Below, piece after piece: positions 1 to 9,934 of a stretch of DNA of 64,000 nt. Numbering within the stretch: the stretch's first letter is position 1; every line of letters starts with the position of its first letter. The DNA comes from Clitopilus passeckerianus (Eukaryota; Basidiomycota; Agaricomycetes; Agaricales; Entolomataceae). The notes beneath the pieces were generated by a model. The model was given only the letters and a program-made list of their open reading frames with translations. It was not told where the DNA came from and did not search any database. A program made the translations under genes and the position numbers. The stretch spans positions 124,001-188,000 of the forward strand of contig CALYLX010000036.1 in NCBI GenBank assembly GCA_944990035.1. Direction: 5' to 3'.

Positions 1-1535
1 CTGGTAGGAACGACAAGAAGTCGTTGATTCCAACACTCGCCTACCAGCTCATGGTCTCCGTACCTTCCACTCGGGTACATATTGAAGACGTGTTAAAGCA
101 TGACATCGGGATCCTCAAGAAGAACCTTAAGACGCAGATGATGAAGCTCATCATTCGCCCGCTTGCCATTGTTGCGAGCCACACCTCAACACTCCCAACG
201 ACTATCATCATTGATGGCCTGGACGAATGTTGTATTGATCACGAGCACCAGGACCACGAGGAGCAACAGCGCGAAATCCTGGAAGCGATCACATTTGCCG
301 TCCAGCAAAGTGATGTTCCTCTTAGGTTTCTCCTTGGAAGCCGACCAGAGCGCGAGATCCGGGAGTGTTTTGCAGCGGGAAAACTCAAAACACTGACGTC
401 TGTCATTTCCCTGGATTCCTCCCAGAATCCCAGTGCCGATATCGAGCTTTACCTTCAGTGTAAATTCGATGAAATCAGGCGGAAGCACCCCTCATTGGGA
501 CCTTCGTGGCCACCCACTGGTACCATTGCCCAACTGGTTCAGAAATCGTCTGGGCAATTTATCTATGCGGCCGTCGTAATTAGGTTTCTCAGCTCCCCTC
601 GCACCGACCCCGAAGCTAGCCTGCGCACAATCATGGGATTCGAACACAACAAATGCGGGGAAAGCCCATTTGCAGAGCTTGATGCCCTCTATATTTGCAT
701 TCTGGAGTCGGTGGCACTAAGATCTGTCCCTGCTGTGACCAGCATATTCGAGGTCATGATCTATGGGCTATCAGTATTCGACTTATTTCCAAGCGGGCAG
801 CGGCGGAATTCGCCAGCTTGGCTAGCCGAGTACTTCTTTCTATCTCTTAACCAGGTCTATCAACACCTCGTCGATCTTCATTCCGTAGTGGAAATTCCAG
901 CCGAAGACCATTCATTCACACCAATATCTTTTATTCATGCATCCTTCAGCGAATTTCTGACCAACCCCTCCCGCTCCTCAAGATTCTTCATTGACAAATC
1001 TCAAGCGCAACTCAAACTCCAACTCATACGCCTCAGACATATATTCGCTCAGGTGCTATGTGCAGAGAAATGTGCAGCGGGTGGCATAAACGGTTTTGCC
1101 CTCGAAATGAAGGACCAACTAGAGCAGCCGCATCCACTCGTCTCTGCAGAAATTAGGGAGGGGTTGGAGGCCCTTTACGCAGACGACATGGACCAGTTCA
1201 TGAGCTATGCCAAAGCTATAAATCTAGATCATCTGGGGACGGCGCGAGATGAAGGGATCCGAGATTACTTGCCTCGCTCCGTTGTTTCAGCGTACATTAA
1301 GGTAAGCATGCAGATCACTACGCCAACACCTACCATCTCACTATCGGACTACCAGAGGTGTAAAGCTGAAGGAGTAGGGTCACCCAGGGCGAAGCTACCA
1401 CAGCCTCACGATAGAAATGATGACAGGGAACCGTCTGATGCTCAGCCTCAGAAGTCATCCGAGGGGTTCCAGCCCCAAAAGCAACGGGGTACTGTGAGAA
1501 AGCAAATACGACGGTGGTGGCAGAGGGTGCTATAG
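1..1535 (+). CDS. NACHT-domain NTPase, 5'-truncated by window edge
   Basis: STAND/NLR-like NTPase of the type amplified in Agaricomycetes, thought to act in non-self recognition or programmed cell death (family knowledge, not shown here). The frame is open from base 3, so the start and the P-loop lie left of the window. The Walker B motif IIIDGLDECC is seen at about 200-232, followed by the RFLLGSRPEREIRECF sensor-like segment. It is closely similar to the neighbouring complete gene through the motif FIHASFSEFL. A probable 54-bp intron (1302..1355, GTAAG to CCAG) is a multiple of three, so the frame stays open whether or not it is removed. The C-terminus is short, polar and basic (ending WWQRVL), with no ankyrin, WD40 or TPR repeats. 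Confidence 0.85.
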   Translation, partial: GRNDKKSLIPTLAYQLMVSVPSTRVHIEDVLKHDIGILKKNLKTQMMKLIIRPLAIVASHTSTLPTTIIIDGLDECCIDHEHQDHEEQQREILEAITFAVQQSDVPLRFLLGSRPEREIRECFAAGKLKTLTSVISLDSSQNPSADIELYLQCKFDEIRRKHPSLGPSWPPTGTIAQLVQKSSGQFIYAAVVIRFLSSPRTDPEASLRTIMGFEHNKCGESPFAELDALYICILESVALRSVPAVTSIFEVMIYGLSVFDLFPSGQRRNSPAWLAEYFFLSLNQVYQHLVDLHSVVEIPAEDHSFTPISFIHASFSEFLTNPSRSSRFFIDKSQAQLKLQLIRLRHIFAQVLCAEKCAAGGINGFALEMKDQLEQPHPLVSAEIREGLEALYADDMDQFMSYAKAINLDHLGTARDEGIRDYLPRSVVSAYIKVSMQITTPTPTISLSDYQRCKAEGVGSPRAKLPQPHDRNDDREPSDAQPQKSSEGFQPQKQRGTVRKQIRRWWQRVL

Positions 1536-1828
1536 GTTGTTACCTTTCGTGGTCGAAGTAGGGGCTAGGAAACATAAGCAATTTGATTGGGTGAAGAAAT
1601 AGGTTTTACAATTAATGTAGCTATTTGAAGACGAGTTCGAAGGTTTGGCTGTGATCGTGACCCGTTAGACCCTGCAAATGAACGGTATTGAAATCAAGCC
1701 CTCCAAGATAGTCACGTTGTTCACCCGTTTCCAAGGGACATCAATTGAGTTGCATTCTCCCGGACTGCTTGTCATGAGGCGATTATGAAGCAGTGACCAG
1801 TGGCCACCGTCCGCTTCGAAATTCAGCC

Positions 1829-3867
1829 ATGTTCGCGAATACAAGAGGCCTATCTTTCCGTGAATCCAGCTTTCTGAATGCTCAAACAGTCAATCAGCAT
1901 TACCATGCAGATGGCTTCGGCGGTCATCGTACGTTTGCAAGTTGTAACGAAAGAGTTCCCGGACTAACCAAATGATTATCTAGGCAATGCCATCCAAGTA
2001 TTCGAGGAACATGTTGCTTTTGATGCACTTTTCGACGCAGACGCGCGTTTTGACCCGCCCAAATGTCATCCGGATACTAGAAGCGCCGTCCTGAAGGCCA
2101 TCGACAATCGGATTCATGAACTTGATAGCTCAACGCCTGTTATCTGGCTACGTGGAGCGGCAGGAGGAGGGAAATCAGCTATTGCTCAGACGTTGGCTGA
2201 ACGGTGGAACGAGCGCAAGACCCTTGCAGCCAGTTTCTTCTTCTCCAGAACGGCGTCAGGCAGGAACGGAAAGAAATGCCTTATTCCCACCCTGGCGTAC
2301 CAGCTTACCCTCTCCGTTCCATCCACTCGACAACATATAGAGGATGTTCTCGACCGTGATATCGGCATACTCAAGAAGAACCTCCAGACCCAGATCACAG
2401 AACTCATTATCCGTCCGCTTGCCCTCGCTGTTGCCCATGCTTCCGAATCACCTTATATTCTGATCATAGATGGGCTGGACGAATGCTGCGTTGACTCGTC
2501 AACACAGCACTATGAAGAACAGCAACGCGAGATTCTCGAGGCAATTACATTTGCAGTGCAGCAGAGCGACTTCCCACTCCGATTTCTGATCGCAAGCCGT
2601 CCAGAACGCCAGATTCGCGAGTGCTTCGGACAAGACATTTTAAAAGGCCTCACATCCCCGGTCGTCCTAGACCATACCATGAATCCAGATGCGGACATTA
2701 AGCTTTTCCTCGAGTGTAGATTCGACGAAATAAGGAGGAAACATGCCTATCTCGGGCCCTCGTGGCCGCCTCCTGGTACCATTGACAAGCTTGTCAGCAA
2801 GTCGTCGGGGCAGTTTATCTATGCTGCTGTCACCATGAGATACATTGATTCCCCACGCAGTGATCCTGAAGCAAGCCTTCAAACGATCATGGGGGTCAGC
2901 GGAAGCTCGAGCGGTCAGGGAAACAGGCCATTCGCAGAACTTGATGCGCTATACCTCTACATTCTCCGCTCCATAGCACCACCCTCGCTTCCCATCGTCA
3001 TTCGAATGTTTGAGCTTATGCTTGACCGGTCGCCTCCATACGCGCTATTTCAGCGACGCACTAATGGAGTTGCTGGTTCAGAGATCAAACGCATGTCGCC
3101 AGCATTTATCGCAGCATTCCTCTTCATGTCCCTTGGTCAGGTTCACCTGCATCTTGTTGACCTTCACTCAATCCTGGATATACCACAAGAGGTCGACTCA
3201 TCAAGGATTCCCATCCTCTTTATTCACGCGTCCTTCAGTGAATTCCTCATGGACCCTGTACGCTCGGAAGATTTTCACATAAACAAGAGCGAGGCACACC
3301 TTCGCCTTCAGCTTCTTCGCATGAAGCATGTCTTTCTGCTGTCCCTCTCCGTATCCAGCCTATTGCCAGACATACAATACAGTGCTAACGGGATGCCATA
3401 TGAGCTTGCGTTAGGCCTGGATCTAGAATACCAACCAGTCTCCGAAGAGCTGAGCGATGGACTGGAAGCTCTTATCGCAGGAGACAAGACACACTTTTAC
3501 CGCTACCTTAGCGAGATGCATATAGACGAGAACTCTGACCTGCTGAAGCAAAATTTTATTATTTCCGGATACATAAAGAAAGGAGATCTCTTGAAATATT
3601 GTAAGGTTCGTGGCTTGATTGACTCAATGGTTGTGCTTCGCTGACTTAGTGAGTGATAGAGATGCCAAATTGCAAACGGCTCAACGAAGGCGGATATCCC
3701 CAGAATACAACTTCATGAGGTACGTTCTTTCCATGTCTGATGGTTCCCGGTTTCATAAATGGTTTCGTAGGAGCCAGCTACTAGTAGTGACAATACCGCT
3801 GCGCAGAGGCCCGCAGATTCTAAGTTCAAGCGGTGGCTTTCAAGACTATGGCATCGGATCGCTTTGA
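1829..3867 (+). CDS. NACHT-domain NTPase (NLR-like), complete
   Basis: Tandem paralogue of the gene to its left. Exon 1 (1829..1928) gives a short N-terminus containing FRESSFLNAQTVNQHYH, a recurrent lead-in of agaricomycete NACHT proteins. A 55-bp intron (1929..1983) with branch point ctaac follows. Exon 2 then carries VIWLRGAAGGGKSAIAQTL (P-loop, about 2139-2195), Walker B LIIDGLDECC (about 2460-2490), and the downstream motifs SGQFIYAAV and FIHASFSEFL. Introns at 3601..3649 and 3720..3770 are proposed near the end and give a 627-residue product stopping at 3865-3867. The last exon is uncertain: another frame there runs to about 3903 and its tryptophan-rich basic end looks more like the first copy's tail. 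No C-terminal repeat domain is visible, so it resembles a short NACHT-only protein. Confidence 0.85.
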
Positions 3868-4273
3868 GAAGTAGAGGTCGTACACGGACAAAAAGAAAGT
3901 GAAGGACTGCTCGTCAAGATTCGACATTACCGTCGAAGGCAGGCACCCTCTGGTGCAGTGTTGGCCCTGAGATTGACGGTGCAGGATGCCGTAGCCACTC
4001 TCGTCGCCTCATACCTGAGGGACCAGTGAAGGCTGAGAATTCGGCATAGATTCTTGCTTGTTGGGGAGAGGCCCTGAAGTTTTATAATCCGCTTCTGCGC
4101 AAGACGTTTCAAGAACAACATGGGGTGTATTAGGCAATGTTCGAATAATAAATATAAATTCACAAAGCGTGAGCATTAAAACAAAAGAAGGCGTGAATCA
4201 TTAATGAAAGGTAGGTCAATAGCCAGCCAGGGCCTGAGCGAGGTAGTCATCCAAGACCTGGTAGGATAGTCAG
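3868..4273. other. Intergenic, convergent gene ends
   Basis: About 400 bp between the end of the second NACHT gene (+) and the end of the SH3 gene (-). It probably holds both 3' untranslated regions. No conserved frame or repeat seen. Confidence 0.5.
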
Positions 4274-7200
4274 TCATGCACGGAGGAAGAAAGGGCGCTT
4301 TGAACCACATACTTTGTCCATCTCTTCAAGTTGTTTGAAGGCAGGGGCATAAACATCTCTGATCTTTGGATGCAGAGATTGGGTATCAATAGGTCGGCCG
4401 AACAACATCTCATCTACGGGGTTGATCGGGGGTAGAGTCTTCTTTGGTTGAGCATTCTTATACTCGATGATTGTAAGCATATTTGAAATGCCAAAGTCAT
4501 CCTGCGGGACGAAAGGTCGTTTTTGTTGGCCTTTCGGAGTGGCTGTGCTGCGCTGACTGTCGTCGGATTGGGTGTTGTGTGTGGCAGGGGTGGCATATCC
4601 TGATAGGTCGGACATGACGGAGGCGATGGAAGGTTGGCGACGGTCAGCTCCAGGACCTTGTGAGCTACCCTTCTGCATTGGTGTCCCGTTTCCTGAGCGT
4701 GAATCCTTGTTGTGGACCTCGGCGGCGGACCTTGACCGCTGCTGCTCAGCTTGCGAAGGTCCAGTGACTCCAGCGGATCCTGGCGGACTAACGGAGCGGG
4801 AGCGATGGTCGATGATGGTCTCGTCCATGGAGTATTCCGAGCCGGACGCAGAACGTCTATTTGAGGAGTCAAGGCTCCTGATAGAGCCAAGGTCCTTGTC
4901 CTTCTTGCCAGTCTTGATCTTGCTAAGGACCCTGTTCAGCTTCTCCCCAACGGCATCCTTCCTCCCTAAAATGCCTTCCAAAAGGTCCGCGCGGTTGTTC
5001 GTAACGTGGTCTCGCAATTCCTCCTCGACAATATCGCTAATGTCGTAGGTCTCTCCGTCGGCCTCCACATATGAGTATCGCATACGATCATTGACATCAT
5101 ATCGCGAGCTCCTCAGCAAAGCATTGCCAGGTAACAGGACGTCCATGCCACGAACAGAATTTGCCTGTGCGGACAGGATGGCACGCTGAGTCGCTCTAGT
5201 TGCCTCCCTCTGGCGGGCGATGATTTCCTGTCGGGACAGAGGCTGCTTCTGAGTTTCAGGGGACGCATTCGGGTCTGAGAAACTACCGCTGGATGTGGAA
5301 TTGCGGTGGTGGTGCAGTTGCTGCAGGGCAAGCTCGTCGAGAGGGGCAGACATACGGTGGCGGGAGGTGGAGTTGCGGTATGTAGTGGCACGTCGCAAAA
5401 TGAACGTTGGGTCCTCAGGGCTGACATCGTCCATTGAACCCAGGAGGAGGGTAGAGTCCACAGACCGACGCTTCGCGGATATCTTGTCTTGAGCGCGATA
5501 GGACGGAGGTTTGGGGAAGGCATCGATGACTCTACTCGAGAGTATCAATTCTTTTTCTGAAGGGAGAAAAAATACAATTAGTCATATTCCTGGAGGGCAG
5601 GAGATGGAACAAACCTCGATTGGCAACATCAATGTTCAGCCCATACCGAACCCTGGACGTACTTCGTCTCTTATTGGACTTGTCCTCAATCTCATCGCCT
5701 CCATCAACCACACCCTCAGAAATGCCGAAGCGTTCGAGTGCAATCTCGATAACCTCCGCAACCGTGATGTTCTTCGGGAAGGCAAACACCTTGCGCCTCA
5801 AGTTAGGAGACACAACCGGTGCACTTGCCGCATCCGCCTTGCTCAGCGTGTCCTTGAATACAATCGCTTCCGTAGACGGGTGGAACGTCATATCATCCGG
5901 TAGGTCATCCGGGTATATGAGAATCTGCAGTGCGAATCTCGCAGTAGGCGACGTGAAGCGTTCCGGAGCGACATTTAAGTTCGTCGCGACAGTAAGGTGG
6001 TGACGGTTGGGGAACTGAGCATCCGAATCCATTGACGAATCAGCTTGTAGGGTCTCATCCGCGTCGTCGCCGTGTCCGATGGTACTATCATCTCCAATAC
6101 CATCTCCCTTCCTGTTCAGGTAGAACTTGACAGCGGAGTCATCCGTGAAGTCGTTCATGGACAATTTTTTGATGGCGGGGTGCATGGAGAGGTTGCTGGA
6201 GATGGAGCTGATACTGCCAACGCTGCTTCTCTTGACCTTGGGGGCGTCAACCATCTGCTGTTCAAACACAACAAGAGGCCTCTCCTCCGGGCGTAGCCAA
6301 GCCGTATCTCCCGCCTCGACTCGCTTGATAGTGAGGTAGTACTCGTCCTCCGAGTCGCTCTGCGGCAGTCTAAACCTCTGAGTGGCCTGTCGGATGAGGT
6401 CCGCAGCGGTGGTAGAGGAGTTGAGCAGCACAGTCTTGAATGTCGCCTCCGTCTGCAAGTTCTTCCCCGCAAACACACGAACCACACTGAGCTCGGGTAC
6501 ACCTGGTCCATCCATGATGGACTGGGTCAAAATCAATGACCCAGGTCGTGGTTTAGCACCACCACCAGCAGAAGTTGGGCTGAGGTAGTTGTTAGGCGCG
6601 CCAGACATGACCGTTGAAGCAGATTGGAATCCGTACGAGGGTTGAACTTCGGGAGCTGAAGAGGGGGAACGGTTGAGGTATTGCTGATATAGTGCTTGCT
6701 GCTGCTGGTCGCGTTGGCGCAGCTGGTTGGCATGGGAAGACACTTGTCCTGGCGTCTGCGGCTCTGCTCCAGGACGTTTCATTTCCTGAGACGCTCGGAG
6801 GGCATTCAGCGACTGTTGCTGCTGTTGCTGCATAGCCGTCGCCGTCGTAGGTGAAATGATGCCCTCAACGGTGGAAGACCTGGTGGTACTCCTCGACTCC
6901 TCCGACATACGACCAGAGATCTCGGTGCTGTCGATAGACCCAACCGAGGCGTTTTTCTCCTTCTTGTCCTTTTTCTTGAACAAGCTTCCGAGGATGCTTT
7001 TCTTCTTCTCTTTTTTCCCGCTTTCGTCTTCTTCAACGCGCTGCTCCTTGCGTAATTTTCCACCACCGGATCTGACAGAGCTCGTTGAGGAGCTGACGGG
7101 GGACACCATCCTGTCACGTTCCTTGCTCTTAGCACGTTTCCTCGCCTCTTCTGCCTCTTCCTCGCGCAACCTCTTCTCCCTCTCGTCATCTTGCCTATTC

Positions 7201-8425
7201 GGCGTAGCACCAGTGAGGTAAGGATTCGTCTCGTCAGCACCTCGTGCGATATTAGGAGTGACAGTAAGCTTCCTAGTCTCTGTAGATGCCAAGGGGTCGA
7301 TAGTTCTCGGACCACCCCCGAGCTGCTCGCGAGAATTAGAAGGACGAAGTTCCTGCGGTTGCCCACCACGCTGTTGCTGCTGCTGTGGTTGCAGTTGAAT
7401 TTGCTGCTGCTGCTGAGCCGCAAACTCACGTTGCTGTTGAATCTGGCTTTGCTGAGCAACTCGCTCCTGCTCCTGCTGCTTCATCTGCTGTTCCCGAGTC
7501 GGTGCTGCGCCGGGTTGTAAAGCGGCAGGTTGAGCCATCTGACCCTGGTTGCCTTGCATCTGCCTCAGGACTTCAGGATCCCAACCCATGGGGTCAGCGT
7601 CGTCTTCTATCAGAGGTGGCCCTGGGGGCATTGGTGTACGGTTCTCCGGGAAGTCTTGCGCAAGACTAGGGTCCTGGTCTTCAAAGCTGGAGTCTGACCA
7701 TTCACCTTCAGACTCGTCTATTTCTTCGTGCCAGATGGCGGGAAGGTAACGGTGGACTTTGCGGGTGGACCTGAAGGAGATTCCTCGTCGGCCTGCCCGA
7801 GATTGGGAAAGCGGTCCACGGGGTAGAGGGGAGGGAGATTTGACACCTGGCCTAGGTGCCGACAGGGATTCGTTCATTTCAGCCTGAGTGGCAGTTGCCA
7901 GCTAGATCGCGCATATATTAGCACATTTGCTTCGTTCGAAAGAGACTTAGTATCCCTTACATCAACATTTCGATGTTTGTTAAGTCTTGCTAACCGTTCA
8001 AACGGCGTTTCGATATTTTCCGCTGGTATATATCCGACTTCTTGAGTCTTGAGGACGCGGACTAGCCACCAATAGCTGTTGCTGTCGTCCATCAAATACA
8101 GACTGTCTCCTCGTACGACATTGGCTTGTCCTTCCACGGTTGCGGCAAAGCTATGCAGCGCATACACGAGGTCGAAGTCAATAGACTCATTCGGGATGGA
8201 AAGCGATGAATCGTCATCATCATAGTCCATGTCGTCCTGGTCGCCTTCTTCCCCTTCAGAGTCGTCTTCCATTACAGAGTGGTCCTCTTCTATGTGGTAG
8301 CCTGCTGCTCCTGCAGCTTCCGCGTGCGCGTGGAGTTGCATACCGTCGTCTTGCTGAATCTGGTCCCGCAGATCGAATGTGTCCTGGCGTGAGCGCCTGG
8401 TATCTACCGCCGGTTGCACTTGCAT
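4274..8425 (-). CDS. SH3 cell-polarity protein, Bud14/Tea4 family, with RA-like domain
   Basis: Three exons: 8425..7961, 7901..5615 and 5556..4274, with introns 7902..7960 (59 bp) and 5557..5614 (58 bp). The joined frame is 1344 residues. An acidic N-terminal stretch precedes an SH3 domain at about residues 85-150, with the core YALHSFAATVEGQAN, SYWWLVRV and GYIPAENIETPFERLARLN. The last string is the hallmark of Bud14/TeaC/Tea4, which link polarity landmarks, formins and protein phosphatase 1 at growing tips (family knowledge). A long glutamine-rich, disordered middle follows. A Ras-association-like segment starts at LSVVRVFAGKNLQTEATFK and ends near the WLRPEERPLVVFEQQ motif (about 6500-6250). 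The C-terminal third contains REATRATQRAILSAQ and is rich in serine. The start was chosen as the first ATG in frame upstream of the SH3 domain. Yeast Bud14 is about 700 residues, so this form is much longer. Confidence 0.85.
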
Positions 8426-9193
8426 TAGAATTGCATAAAATCACTGCAAATTGCGGTCTTCGGTCAGAAACAGCTTCATAACAGTCATGAACCACACCAA
8501 TACCTTCCACCAAACTTGCGCCTCAAGCGTCAAAATTCTTTGCCTGGGTCCTTGGGTATGGATGCGAGCCGACGAGCCAAAATGAGAGTGAGGCTCCAGA
8601 GAGTGCTTTTAGGTAGCTTCCTAGACGGAGAAAAACTTGCTCGTCGTGCTCAGCAATGCAAAGGACCGGGATATACACAGCAGCGCTGGCAGTCGTTGGC
8701 GACGTTGAGGACGGTGTGGAGGGTATTTGCGCCTGTTTGGTCCACAGTGCTAATCGTTGGACCCTGAGCTGCATGGAAACAACCAACCATCATGATCGTC
8801 GCCCACGGTCCGTCTCGCGTGGGCGTGGTCTTCGTGCACCGTCGAGCACCTTCTGGTGCGCAATATGACCGACATAAAACTTCGAGGGCTTCTTCTGAGC
8901 AGAAAGTCTGATAAATATCTGGCTCTGGCCGTACCCAAAGGTCCAATGGCAGCTTCCACCTTTGCGAGCTCCGTGCTCGACTCCGCAAGGCACAAGGCAA
9001 CCCACCACTGATCACGAAACCAGTGGCATTGTGATTCTGATTACTTCGCGGCGTGGAGTACACGCCCCTCATTTCTTGCCCGTTATAAACTAGGCAGCGG
9101 AACTGGAGTGCCATCAGCCTCTCTTGCACCAGACTAGAATGGCTGAAGGTCCGATACCGATAATACCTAGGGTATGTTATATTCAGTGAATCC
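8426..9193. other. Intergenic, divergent promoter region
   Basis: About 770 bp between the start of the SH3 gene (-) and a possible small gene (+). Several short open frames occur, but none has splice-supported or family-like content. It probably holds divergent promoters. Confidence 0.4.
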
Positions 9194-9459
9194 ATGATTG
9201 ATATTGCAGCTGACGGAGGCATAGGCGAGAAAGTTATCGCTAGCCAGGCTAAGCAACAGGCTATCGAGAGTGATGTCTGGCGTGTTTCCTGTAAGTCACA
9301 TTAATCGTCTCGAATGCACGTGTATTCTCAGCCTTCGTCAGTTTGCTCAGTACGAAGCTATTCAAGAGCATCCCAAACGACAATGCCTTTACGTGGTGAG
9401 CACTACCTGCCTATTTATAACTACACTCACGCTGACGACTTAATAACAGGCAGAGATGA
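9194..9459 (+). CDS. Possible small spliced gene, 56 residues, unknown
   Basis: Three exons can be read: 9194..9290, 9332..9395 and 9450..9459. Intron 9291..9331 (41 bp) starts GTAAGT and ends CTCAG. Intron 9396..9449 (54 bp) starts GTGAGC, ends AACAG and has a good CTGAC branch point. The joined frame is a multiple of three and gives a 56-residue product starting MIDIAADGGIGEKVIASQ and ending NDNAFTWQR. It has an amphipathic middle (SFVSLLSTKLFKSIP) and no signal peptide. I do not recognise the family. The case rests on two consecutive well-formed introns that keep one frame. It could instead be chance or a non-coding transcript. Confidence 0.4.
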
Positions 9460-9739
9460 TGGATGATGAGAATAGTGCTTGGGGTCCGAGTCCCACATCC
9501 TCTCGAGACTCCAGAAAACGACACTCTTTCTTCTTCTGATTTCCATCCAGGCTTTCGGTTTCTCAGTAGCTGTAATTATAAGGGTAAATAATTTACCGTA
9601 CAATGTATGATTAATGGTACAAGACAAGCTCTATAGACACTCCTTCACCACGATTCACTGTATTCACCGTACATGCTTGTCGTCTCTACTTTCTTCAAGT
9701 TGTGACCTTCTCTGCATCGTACCGCAACACTACCAAAAT

Positions 9740-9744
9740 AAAAA
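9740..9744 (-). terminator. RNA polymerase III terminator of tRNA-Phe
   Basis: Five T residues on the transcribed sense immediately 3' of the tRNA, with four more T a little further on. Confidence 0.7.
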
Positions 9745-9746
9745 GA

Positions 9747-9819
9747 TGGGGCCACCGCGGATTGAACGCGGGACCTTTAGAACTTCAGTCTACTGCTCTC
9801 CCAACTGAGCTATGGCCCC
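9747..9819 (-). tRNA. tRNA-Phe (GAA)
   Basis: On the minus strand a 73-base cloverleaf can be folded. The acceptor stem GGGGCC pairs with GGCCCC, with discriminator A. The A box reads TAGCTCAGTTGG and the T arm GCGTTCAATCCGC. The anticodon loop CTGAAGT has anticodon GAA at 9784..9786. One mismatch is present at the top of the anticodon stem. No intron. Confidence 0.95.
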
Positions 9820-9934
9820 GTTATAAAGCAAGCCAAATAGACAAGTCTGGACCGCTTTAGACACTAGTCGCTCACCATACATTCTCAAGGGGACCCAGGT
9901 CTCAGCGATAGCTGTTATAATAATATATCGGAGT

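Noticed and set aside
6806..7459. 217-codon open frame on the minus strand
   Set aside because: It overlaps the glutamine-rich exon of the SH3 gene in another frame. Composition is R/S/L-rich as expected for a frame shadow, with no splice or family support.
9139..9148. An extra first exon (MAE) for the small spliced candidate
   Set aside because: It would need a poor GTCCGA donor. An in-frame ATG at 9194 makes it unnecessary.
8650..9222. 190-codon open frame (-) between the SH3 gene and tRNA-Phe
   Set aside because: No recognisable motif, no neighbouring exons in frame, and it overlaps the better-supported small spliced candidate.
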